Origin: Pholis gunnellus
Taxonomy: Eukaryota; Chordata; Actinopteri; Perciformes; Pholidae
Direction of reading: 5' to 3'
Assembly (NCBI GenBank): GCA_910591455.2
Contig: OU342805.1
Location: 25,328,708 to 25,392,707 of the forward strand
Length of the DNA stretch: 64,000 nucleotides
Shown: positions 23,986 to 37,034 of the stretch, piece by piece
Position numbering within the stretch: position 1 is the first letter of the stretch
How the letters are laid out: every line of letters starts with the position of its first letter
Notes under the pieces: model-generated
What the model was told of the DNA's origin: nothing
Databases searched by the model: none
The model's input: the letters and a program-made list of their open reading frames with translations, nothing else
Translations under genes and position numbers: made by a program

Positions 23986-26900
23986 ATGGAGTTTGGGCGA
24001 TTTGGGCTGCAGGAGGATGATGAGGATGAAGAGGAGGACGCAGCGACTCAGTACATGATCGAACAAAGTCTTCTGGAGAGCAACAAACAGAAGGAAGCTC
24101 AGAAACCAAGGTCATGAATACTTGTTTTGGTGAAATGATCAACTCCTACATGATGGAAGTTCTGCTCTTTCCTTTACTGTCCTGTTACTGGATTTGCAAT
24201 TTTCTTCAAGTTTATATTCTGAAACAAATGTGTAAATTTGAGTTTCTTCCACGAACCGAAATAACTACAATTCTAACACAAAAGACATTAAAAAGATAAA
24301 AAAATTGAGCAAATAATTGAGCATAAATATAAAATATAAAGCTTTATACGTTTCCCTTTAACCACAAATTAGTTCCTAATGAAAATAAAAGCTTTTTATT
24401 GTTTTTCTTTGAACACCAACCAGTTAACGTAATTTATATTATTCTTATATTTATATTTCACCCGCTCATTTTCTTTAGAGATTAGAAATTTAATTTGAAG
24501 AGACCAACTTCCCAGCGGTGAAATACTTTAATCTGTAAGAACTTGAGATGTTCAGTGTTGTAATTAGTTGCACTGAATAGTTTGTTAGTTTTCCAGTTAC
24601 TTTTTGAACCAATATTATTCAAGTGAAGCTCTTCAGATCAGAGGACTTTTCCTCTTCAGTTCCACAGAATTTAGTTCTACTTTGTGTTTAATTTAACATC
24701 TCCGTTGCTCACAGCTCCGGGCCGGAGTCTGCACACAGCAGCCCGATCTTCACGGCAATAAGACAAGGTGAGGATACAAGGCGTGTATCCAGGTATCAAG
24801 TATGAATGCTTTAGCTGTGGTTTACTATAAAATAATACACATTAAACTGTCAAGTATATACATTTTAAGATATCCTTAGAACTCATGATGCATTTTCTGG
24901 ATTTAGTGGTGGTTAAGTTGATTCAATTATTAACTTTTTTAGTTTCTGATGGCTGCTTTTCACTGACATTACAGCTTAAACGCTCTGTAAATGACTAGTT
25001 CGGTGTTCCTCTTCTGAAAATTCTGAAACAAAAAGCAGAAAATGAACATTTTATATTAAAAAAAGTCACGATGGCTCCGTCCAATTTTGCATTTATTTGA
25101 CGGACATTTTTTCTTTCTTTTAATAATAAAAAACAATAAATAGCAATAAAAAAAGACATTATTTTTGACTCAAAAAGTAACTAATGTGATTTCAGTTGGA
25201 CTTTGATATCTAGTTTATTCTTAAACTTAGTGGGTCATTTTTTATTTTAAAAGGGAAAGAACATTTACGACCTCCTAATAATATAAAAAGGGACAGAAGT
25301 TGACATATTTACTGCTGCTGACCCTCCGTCCCTCCAGGTAACGAGAAGCTCTTGAAGGATCTCATCGCCCGACAGAGAGACGAGTTCTCACAGACAGACG
25401 GCCGAGGTTGGACTCCTCTGCATGAAGCAGCAGCTCAGAGCAACCAAACCGTCCTGGAGCTCACATTCAAAGGTTTGCATCCGCTTTATACTGATTGTGC
25501 ACAGCTTCATAATAACGAAACACCTAAATCAATGAAACAGAAGCTTTAATGAGATCACACAGTGGAGCGTCACGTCCTCCAGTTTCAGGCTCAGACTCCG
25601 TGGAGAGTCGCACTCTTCGTGGTCAGACTCCTCTCTTCCTGGCGGTGGAAGGAGGTCTGATAGAAAACGCCTCCTTCCTCCTTCAACATGGAGCCCAGCC
25701 GGACAGTCAGGACCAGGACCAGGACTCAGCGCTGCTAGTAGGTGGGCTGACCGACGCTTCACTGCCCTGTGGACTGAACTCTAAAAACTGTTTCATAAAA
25801 GTCCTATAAATTGTTGCTATAATTCATATTGAAATACTGAAACACACGCTGCAGACATTCTGTCACAGTTTAAACATACTTGCCATCCTTCTGATTAATT
25901 CCTTCATTTAAACGGAAACAAACTGCAGCGTGAGGAAGTACTCTGATCCTTTACTTCAGTAAAAGTAAAAGTTCTGAATCTAAAATGTTATTTGAGTAAA
26001 AGTATGTAAGTACAATCAGGAACATGTTCTGAAAGTATTAAAAGTAAAGATGAATGTCCTGTGACTGTTATAATCTACATTATATAATTAGATTATTATT
26101 ACTCATGGATTTATGTAAAAGCAGGATTTTACTGTTGTAGTTGGTTGAGGTGGAGCTCATTTTAAACAACTAATAATCTTTTTCATTATGAATCAATCTG
26201 CTGATTATTTTCTCCATTAATCAATTGATTGTTGACGCCGTCAACATCTTTGTTTGAAAGTTATTCTAGTTAAATCTAATTTAAATGATCAACATAATTC
26301 TGTTATCAAAATAGTTGCCATTACATTTTCTATCAATCAACGTATTGATAGTAGTATAGTTTATAACAAAGCATCATGTTTTATGAGCACTTCATATGAT
26401 TTTTATGAATATATTTTATTTGTAAAGCTAAAACTGTACAACATTTCCTTCTGTGTTGTATTAGAGTAAAAGTATAAGTGGTATGAAAATACGCAATACT
26501 CAAATACAAGTACATCAAATTTGTGCTTAAAAAAGTACTTTGAGTAAACGTACTCAGTTACTTTCCACCACTAATAAACAGTGGCTGCAAACCACATGTT
26601 GTTTACGTTTGTTTACAAAATAAGACAACATTGTGCTTCTTTTCATCGTCATCATGTTTGACTCGTTCTGCAGCGATCCGTTCAGACCGCGCTGACCTGA
26701 TGAAGCTGCTGCTCCAGCGGGGCTCCAGGGTGAACCAGGCGGGCTGCCACGGCCGCCGTCCCCTCCACGAGGCCTCGTGGCTGGGTAAGACGCCGCTGGT
26801 GACGCTGCTGCTGGAGGCCGGAGCGCAGACGGACCCTCGGAGCGACTACGGCCTCACCCCGCTGGCGCTGGCCGCTCAGGCCGGACACCTGGAGGTGGTG

Positions 26901-27677
26901 GAGACGCTGCTGAGGAGAGGTGAGAGAGCAGGGACGTCTGGTAGCAGGACAAGAGTCCTCAAAGTGCAACATTTTACAGCTTCTTATCAAACACTTCCTT
27001 ATTATTGTACCTAAGTACTAGTAGTATCTATGCAGTATATCAGAAAGTACAGCTACTGAAGTTGTTTACTTGAATATTTGTGTTTATTTTGCAACTTTAT
27101 TCTTTAGCTCCACTACATTTCAGTGGCAAATATAGTACTTTATACTTCTCTACATTTATTTGATGGTTAAAGTTACTGGTTACTTTGCAGATTAAGATTT
27201 TAAAAACATAACATATAATCAGTTGATAAAAACATGACTTATTGATATATATACAGTGTATTAACTAGCTTCACCTCAACCAGCGAAACAACTTAAATGC
27301 TGCTTAGATTAATGCACCACAGCAGTACTTTTGATACTTTAATACCTCGTCCTGTCATCAAGTGGCTAACTTACCGTCTCTTTTTTTAAAAACTCAATTC
27401 CCTCTTGTCCGTCCTGCAGGGGCGGACGTCCTGTCCCAGGCGCAGGATGAGGCCTCCATCTTGTACGAGGCGTCTTCCTCGGGAGATCCAGAAGTTATCA
27501 GTCTGCTGCTGGAATACGGCGCCGACGCCAACGTGGCCAAACAGACGGGACACATGCCGATCCACCGCGTCGCACACCAAGGACACCTGCAGTAAATGTT
27601 AAATATTACATCACATTTCATGAGTCATTTGTTGTGTTTTATTCTGTAAAGTGGTTGTAAACTACATCATCAGATGG

Positions 27678-27718
<41 letters not shown>

Positions 27719-28227
27719 TCAGAGCTCTAAAGCTGCTGATTCCAGTCACTTCTAAGGCAGAAGTCAACGACATCGGGATAAGTCCTCTCCACTCTGCTGC
27801 TGCAGGAGAACATCCACACTGCATCAAGGTGTGTATGTGTGTGTGTGTGTGGAAAGTAACTAAGTACATTTACTTAACTACTGTACTTCAGTACAGGTTT
27901 TAGGTACTTGTATTTTACTTGAGTATTTTCATATTCAGAGCATCAATAATTATAATACAGTAAAATAATATGCATTTTTCAGAAATATGACATTCTGCAT
28001 TAAGAGTACTGTACAATGTCCCTCCTCCCCAACTTCCCATCAGGCCTTGCTGGACGCAGGTTACGACCCCAACTACATGCTCCATCCCTGGGCTCGGCGC
28101 AGCTATGACGACGAGAGGAAGTCGGCGCTCTTCTTCGCGGTCTTAAATAACGACGTGCCGTCAGCCAAACTGCTGCTGGAGGCCGGGGCCATGGCCAACC
28201 AAGACCCAATCAAATGTCTGCAGGTAC

Positions 28228-28261
<34 letters not shown>

Positions 28262-30489
28262 TATACCCAACATTAAAAACCTCAAACCTAATATTCAAAG
28301 AAGTTGGGTAACACAGTTTGGGAAACACAGTAATGCACTTTCTTTCTGAGAGTGAGAGGAAAAGATGTTTGTGTTCGACGTTCAGAGCTGAAGTCAGGAT
28401 GTGGTTAGCTTAGCTTAGCATAAAGACTGGAAGCAGGGGGAAACTGTTAGCCTAGCTCTGTCTACAGTGAAAGAAATACACCTGACAACACCCATGAAGC
28501 TCACTAATTGTATCTCCTTTGATTAGTCGGCACATAAACGGAAGAGTTTGTGGTTTTACGGGGAGTTACTTGCTGGAACTATTTTTTGACAAACAACAGT
28601 TGTTGCAGTGATCGTGTTCAGGTTTCTGAAGTGTTGTCACAGTGAGGTTGCCAGGTTTGGTATCGTTGTGCCTGTCATGTCCTCAACCAAAGAACGTCTT
28701 AGTTGACTAACCCTCACACTGATTTGTTCACTAATCGATACTTGGCGGATGGATACGCTGTTGTTCGTCTGTCAGCCCATCACCTCCCTGAGCAGAAACC
28801 TCTGTTGCTGATCCAGTGACTGTGTCTTTAAGATTTCACTGCGTGTGGGCAACTACGAGTTGATCAACCTGTTGCTGAGGTTTGGTGCCAACGTCAACTA
28901 TTACTGCAGAATAAACACAACGCACTTCCCGTCAGCGCTGCAGTACGCTCTCAAAGACGAGGTAAACCGTTGCTCTTATTATCGTTATTCTTAAAAAAAC
29001 ATTTTATAAAAACATTAGTTTTACAACCCTTAATTATGTTGTTTCTGTCGGTACAGTTGTCACCTTTTGGTTGCTGTTTTTGAGTTGAATCTGGCCTGCT
29101 GTGTATGTGTGTGTGTGTGTTAGGTGGTCCTCAGGATGTTATGCAACTATGGTTACGATGTGGAGCGTTGCTTCGACTGTCCCTACGGTAACGGCTCCCA
29201 CATCCCTGAAGACTACGAGGGATGGAGCAACTCTGTGATCAAAGACACCATTGTAACGTAAAGTTCATCAGAGCTCGCTCAGTGTTAAACTAACTGAAAC
29301 ATAAACTAGGAGCTGAAAAAGTTGCCTTGCTAATATAAAACCACCATCTCCCAATTTTCCTAAATGTCCTAAAAATGGTCAGAAGTTGTGGTAATTTAGT
29401 TTGAGAGGTTTCCCGTCACAGGAGCTCTAAAGCTATTAAAAGGAATAGTTCACCCACAAACAATATAAGTTGTATGTAGTACTCCCTCTGCTCTTTAAGA
29501 TGCACCAATAAGTATTATTAGAAATTAGAATTATCTTTTGCTTCGTTCTCTTAAACACTACTTTTTCGGACCATTAACAGCCGAGGCAAGTGAGGACTAT
29601 ATAAAAATCATATTGTTTTGGGTGAACTATTCCTTTTAAAAATCTTAAACCAACTGTATCAATAACGATGGTCCCAAAAATTTCTAAAAATTGTTAACTG
29701 TCAGATGTTTAATGTCATAAACTGCTGGAAAAGTTAGAAACGTGGACCTGCTGGTGTCACTAAAAGAGAAGTCAAAGGATCTTCAAAGTTATTAAGATTT
29801 ATCCTCCGGAGACAATGAATGTCTGCAGCAAAAAAATGAATCTTCTGCCATTAAACCACATCAAATCTCCTCTTGCTGCAGAACTCGGAGGATGTTAAAC
29901 TCGTCACAGTTTATTAATGTTAAAGTTATAATACTTTGAATCATTCAGTCATTTCAGAACGTGTGTTATGAAGCTCATTCAGACCTACCTGGACATGTAA
30001 AACCTTCTGTTGACCTTCTGTCAGTGCAGTTCTGCGAGGTGATCACCGTCTACTGGCTGAAGGACCTCTCCGGTCAGGTGGTCCGCGTCATGTTAGACTA
30101 CCTGGATCACGTGCCCTTGTGCTCCAAGCTGAAGGCGGCTGTGATGGAGCAGCAGCAGTGGCCCGACATCTGCAGGCTGCAAGGTTAAATTAAATCAAAC
30201 GTTATTAATCCCTGCAAACAAAAACACACATCCGGTGGTCTTTGTTAATGTTTCCTCCTCCTCCTCCTCCTCCTCCTCCTCCTCCTCCTCCTCCTCCTCC
30301 TCCTCCTCTCCAGAGAACACTCGCTGTCTGCAGCATCTCTGTCGTCTGCGGATCCGTCGTTGTCTCGGTCGCCTCCGTCTGCGATCGCCGGTCTTCATGA
30401 GCTTCCTGCCGTTGCCGGTGCGACTGAAGGACTACGTCCTGTACCGGGAGTACGACCTGTACGGTCGGGAGAGCAGCACACCGGGGTGA
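23986..30489 (+). CDS. asb14: Ankyrin repeat and SOCS box protein 14
   Basis: This is a substrate adaptor for an Elongin B/C-Cullin-5-Rbx2 ubiquitin ligase. The substrate is not evident from sequence. Exons are 23986-24110, 24715-24767, 25338-25472, 25589-25741, 26674-26919, 27420-27591, 27723-27828, 28044-28223, 28833-28961, 29124-29252, 30030-30183 and 30314-30489. They total 1758 bases, 585 aa (human 587). An acidic N-terminus with MIEQSLLES (24-32) looks like a ubiquitin-interacting motif. Around ten ankyrin repeats follow, recognisable by GWTPLHEAA, GQTPLFLAV, GRRPLHEAS, YGLTPLALAAQ, GHMPIH and SALFFAV. The C-terminal SOCS box has a BC box (L533, C537, I541) and a Cul5 box (LPLP, 559-562), ending near EYDLYG. 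The human protein was compared from memory over its full length. ASB15 is the nearest alternative but fits less well. It is tail-to-tail with ip6k1. Confidence 0.94.
25930..26578 (-). repeat. Dispersed repeat (GTGGTGGAAAGTAACTGAGTAC family), asb14 intron 4
   Basis: On the minus strand it starts TAGTGGTGGAAAGTAACTGA and then AGTACGTTTACTCAAAGTAC. It ends with blocks around GAACTTTTACTTTTACTGAA. The whole insert is about 650 bases with an AT-rich centre. Related fragments lie at 19010-19090, 27000-27330 and 27846-27955. I recognise it as one of the most abundant teleost interspersed repeats. Confidence 0.7.
27000..27330 (+). repeat. Same repeat family, internal fragment, asb14 intron 5
   Basis: CTCCACTACATTTCAGTGGC, TACTTCTCTACATTTATTTG and GTTACTGGTTACTTTGCAG are the usual central blocks of the family. 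The conserved GTGGTGGAAAGTAAC end is missing. Confidence 0.65.
27681..27716 (+). repeat. (TG)18 microsatellite at asb14 exon 7 acceptor
   Basis: The repeat runs directly into TCTCAG and exon 7 (27723), so it forms the pyrimidine/UG tract of that acceptor. Confidence 0.92.
27846..27955 (+). repeat. Same repeat family, 5' fragment, asb14 intron 7
   Basis: GGAAAGTAACTAAGTACATT, TTACTTAACTACTGTACTTC and GTACTTGTATTTTACTTGAG match the head of the family seen in reverse at 26578. It follows a short (GT)n run directly after the exon 7 donor. Confidence 0.7.
28230..28260 (+). repeat. (GT)n microsatellite after asb14 exon 8 donor
   Basis: About 15 GT units begin 6 bases after the exon 8/intron boundary (28223). 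Confidence 0.9.
28395..28545 (+). repeat. Dispersed repeat, second copy of the 960-1125 family
   Basis: TTAGCTTAGCATAAAGACTGG, GCAGGGGGAAACTGTTAGCC and CTCTGTCTACAGTG, then CATGAAGCTCACTAATTG. The first block is shared with the copy at 960. Confidence 0.65.
29436..29639. mobile_element. MITE-like element with 21-bp perfect terminal inverted repeats
   Basis: Left end 29436-29456 begins TTAAAAGGAATAGTTCACCC. Right end 29619-29639 is its exact reverse complement. Total length is 204 bases with no ORF. TTAA is present at both outer edges, so it may be the target duplication rather than part of the repeat. It sits in intron 10 of asb14. The AAAGGAATAGTTCACCC end is familiar from fish genomes. Confidence 0.75.
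30252..30308 (+). repeat. asb14: (TCC)19 tract upstream of asb14 last exon
   Basis: A pure trinucleotide pyrimidine run of about 57 bases ends in TCTCCAG at the acceptor of the last coding exon (30314). It therefore supplies the whole polypyrimidine tract. It is a homopurine/homopyrimidine mirror repeat, able in principle to form a triplex. Confidence 0.92.
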
Positions 30490-30937
30490 TGCAGGACTAA
30501 AATAAGAGAAAATAGTTCAATATGAACGTGTAATGTAATTTAAAAATCACACTTTAAAGTTTTGATTTGATTTGATTGTCTTTTTCTATTAAAACGAATG
30601 TATTTTTAATGTAACCAATGACAGTGTGTGATGTTAGTGTCTGTGATTGTGTATATTTTGATGAAACATGAAGCATTTGAAAGTAAATAGAGACTTGGAG
30701 GATAACATCCAGTGTGAATCAAGAATTAGAAACGGAATTAAAGTCTTATTTCCATTAAAGGATAGAAAAATAACAATAATAGGATGTCAACAACAATAAA
30801 AATGGTCTCACCTTTGTTTCAGATATCTTTTTGTCAGATTGAATTAGTATTTTTACTTTATTGTCACATTTGTTAACACAAATGTGCGTTAAGTCTTGTT
30901 AAGTTTACTTCATCACAATGTGATTCTACTGAAAGGA

Positions 30938-30943
30938 AATAAA
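30938..30943 (+). terminator. asb14: Candidate asb14 poly(A) signal
   Basis: AATAAA lies about 450 bases after the stop, in GGAAATAAAGGATT, and is followed by a T/G-rich stretch (GCTGCTTGTTGTCTTTATTG). Another AATAAA occurs near 30796. Confidence 0.5.
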
Positions 30944-33814
<2,871 letters not shown>

Positions 33815-34103
33815 AGCTTCCCACCAGAGCAACAACTCTACAGCAGGCAGAAGAAGTGTCGGGCTCACTGAGCTCACTGAAGTCTGGATTTACTGCGACC
33901 GTTTTCTTCATGAAACACAGTCTGGCTTTGTCTATTGATGCCCAATCAGCATTTAACTGAAGACAGGTCAGCAGCAAACAACACAGACTTGAGTTAGCTC
34001 AAATAATACTGCGTAACTTCCCACACAGTGTCTCAAAATATCTTTACATTTTATACATTTGGGTGAAAGGGGAATTGGGGGGGTGTATAAGACAAAACAT
34101 TTA

Positions 34104-34130
34104 CCCCCCCCCCCCCCCCCCCCCCCCCCT

Positions 34131-34170
<40 letters not shown>
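34104..34170 (+). repeat. Poly(C) 26 followed by (CA)n
   Basis: A run of about 26 C, then TCC, then about 19 CA units. The opposite strand is a long G run, able to form G-quadruplex-type structure and prone to length error. Confidence 0.9.
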
Positions 34171-34173
<3 letters not shown>

Positions 34174-34282
34174 GGGTAAAGGTACAATAAAAAAATAAAT
34201 TATCACCTCGCTAAACCAAAAAAATAAAATATTCATATTTGCTCTCTTATTCCAGCTCCTGTGGTGGACTTCCTGCTGCTGT

Positions 34283-34296
34283 CCAGCAGGGGGCGG
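34283..34296 (+). promoter_or_regulatory. CTCF consensus match between convergent asb14 and ip6k1
   Basis: CCAGCAGGGGGCGG fits CCASYAGRKGGCRS at all 14 positions, and the context GTCCAGCAGGGGGCGGTGCTG is a typical strong site. It lies in a GC-rich patch (34255-34330) inside AT-rich DNA, between two tail-to-tail genes. Confidence 0.55.
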
Positions 34297-34619
34297 TGCT
34301 GCGTCACAGCCGGGCCTCCGGAACTTTGTTGAAGAAGCATAAATGGACGAATGTGATTGGCCAACACTCGTCTCATCAGGACCAATCAGACGAGACGAGC
34401 GGTGACTTCTTCAAAATGAATTGAGCCCAATTCGGCTGACGGTTACAGGACCTTTCTCTGTCCGTGTCGTGGAACCTTTGAGGCCGGACAATAATTAAAC
34501 AAACTTGAATTGATCATGATGATTTAAACACATCATGCTTTACAAATTATCCAAATGAATGATTCTGAGGCAAATTATGATTAAAACTTAAAATTATACA
34601 TTAATTAGATTATTTTGTA

Positions 34620-36828
34620 TGATTTTGCGCAGTTTGCCATATTGTGATTTTATCACATATATATATGTATATAATATATGTCAGAAAAATATTCCTCTTA
34701 TTAAATATTCTTGTTATTCAACCATATCACACAGCCCTAACTTAAAGACGAAGGCTGGTATTAATCTATATTGTTTCTTATTGTCAACAAATCCCATGAA
34801 AAGACCAAAACCAACAACACGTTCTGACTTCCTGTCTCCGGCTCTCAGCCTCAAACCTACATCTACAGGAATTCATTTAAAAACTGATCCCACCACAAGG
34901 ACCAGTCAGCACCTGTTTCTGGAGCTTCTGTAGCACACAATCCATCATTTATATTTTTTAACAAGCACTTAAAAGGACTTCTCGCCCATGTTGGCTTAAA
35001 AGCAGGAATTACAAATTCACTCTTGACATTTGAAAAAAACAACAGCAACAGGAAGTAGTTCTGGAGTTTTTAAACGTCAAAAGTCAACACAGACAAAAAG
35101 TCTTCAAAGCTTTAAAAAAAATAAACAAATAAAAGGAAATTCGATGAACAATTCCACACAACTGAGCAACTCCACCTTCTGAGGAAGATTGAAAGCTCCA
35201 GAAAAGGTACTCAAAGAACGATGCGGACAGATTGTTTTCGTCAACAGCCGTTTCCAAAGTCAAGTTTAAATCTTCAGGGACGAGGTTTTAAGGCGCAGAG
35301 TCGCCGATAATGAACCACGAACATCCCCAAATAGAGTCTGACGGTCCCAGTCACCTCTCTACAGTCGGCTAGCAAATAAAATCACCCCCAAAATAATTTG
35401 ATACAGAAACATAACCTCCAATCTGACATTTAAAACTCTGTCATTTCCTAAAACAGCTGGTCACTGTAGTTCTTATCAAACAGGAGGAAATAGTGCATTT
35501 GTTGGGGACTATTTTCTGCTGTGGAATAATCCTCGTTTGTGACAACAGGAAGGTGTGTGTGAGTCAAAATAAACTACTGTGTGCGTGTGTGTGAGCGTTA
35601 ATAATGAAGCACCATGTCAGGACGACGATATATCCGGCTCTGGATACACAGATAATACTTGTTCGTAGTATTGGCTTTATAGTTTGTTTGTTTGTTTTAT
35701 TAATAGGATTTGTTGACAATAAGAGAAATATCAGCAGACCAGATTTGGGGAAAGTGACACTTATGCTTTACACAATAACCCAGAGGATGATTTTTACAGG
35801 ACACCGACTACTAACGTTTTTGAATTAAACCCCCAAAAACGGACACACAGCGTTTTTTTCCTCTATATTCTCTCCTTAAAGCCTACTTCTACGTTGCACT
35901 TCATCGCCGTTCTCCCTGCGGGCGAAGCTGCTCTCTGCACCGCTGAAGAAGAAGAAAAAAAAAAGAAAGTTGCCTTCTATCATCGCCATCTATTGCTTTA
36001 ACAGATGCTTGGATGTGTTTTTCTGAGCGCGTTGCCAAAGGTAACGCTAAAAGAGTCACGTTCACCTGTCCAGGTTTGGTTTTCTGTAGAGAAAGAGGAG
36101 TGAGGAGGAGGTGAGGAGGTGCGGAGGAGGAGGAGGAGTGTTGGCCAACTTCAGTGGGACTCAGCTGATTGGTAGTTTCAGAGAGGACTCTCTGTCAGAC
36201 AACTGTTCCCAGGATGTGTGTGTGTGTGTGTGTGTGTTCTTGTTTGTCCATCTTGTTGAGGATCAATTTGAGTTTTGGGACCTTGAGAGTGACGACATTT
36301 TTCTTGCTGGTCCTCACGTCCTTCAAAGTCTCACTTGGTATTTTGGTTAAAGACCACTTCCACTCATATGTGTGTTTTTTGCTTATTCTTATTTCACCTG
36401 GACGTTTGAGCTTCACTTCACCTTAAAATCCTGAGTTTAAAGATTCCCTCCAGACACGAATAAAATCGTCCACTTTTAATATTAGTTTATGACTTCTCAC
36501 TAATTCTTTGACTTACATCTACTACTGGTCCCAATTTCTTTTTATTGGACATCCAAACAAGCCGAGACGCTCGCTCGTATGTACACGTCTTTAACTCAGA
36601 TTAAATGAGAGCACAGAGAAACTTCAGCAGTAAAAACGTCCTTCTAGTGTGAAAACTCTGCACAAACATCATTCTGCACAAGTGAAGCTCAAACATCCAG
36701 GTGAAGAAATAAAAAGCTAAATATATTTGCGAGTGGAGGGGGACTTTAAGGTAAACGTTAATGGTTGAGGTCAGGGGCTGGGTAATGCATTATGTCAATG
36801 CAGGTCCTCACAAATATAGAAGTACAAA

Positions 36829-36860
<32 letters not shown>

Positions 36861-36968
36861 GCAGAGCATCAGACAGAAGTTCTCCATATCAGCTCGAAGA
36901 ATAACCTCCTTCCGTATTTACAGCCAAACCGTCTCAGTGCTTGAGAACAAACCTGAACTCACAACAAG

Positions 36969-36969
<1 letters not shown>
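34620..36969. other. Non-coding; right part is probable ip6k1 3' UTR
   Basis: No coding exon is seen. The sequence next to the ip6k1 stop must be its 3' UTR on the minus strand. TTTATT at 36541-36546 (AATAAA on the minus strand) is the first candidate poly(A) signal, about 490 bases from the stop; others occur further out, e.g. near 35696. Short (GT)n runs lie at 36215-36237 and 36829-36857. Confidence 0.45.

Positions 36970-37028
<59 letters not shown>
36970..37028 (-). repeat. ip6k1: (CA)29 at the very start of the ip6k1 3' UTR
   Basis: The plus strand reads (GT)29, so the ip6k1 mRNA carries (CA)29. The run begins 7 bases after the stop codon (37035-37037, TAG on the minus strand). Confidence 0.9.
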
Positions 37029-37029
<1 letters not shown>

Positions 37030-37034
37030 CGGAG

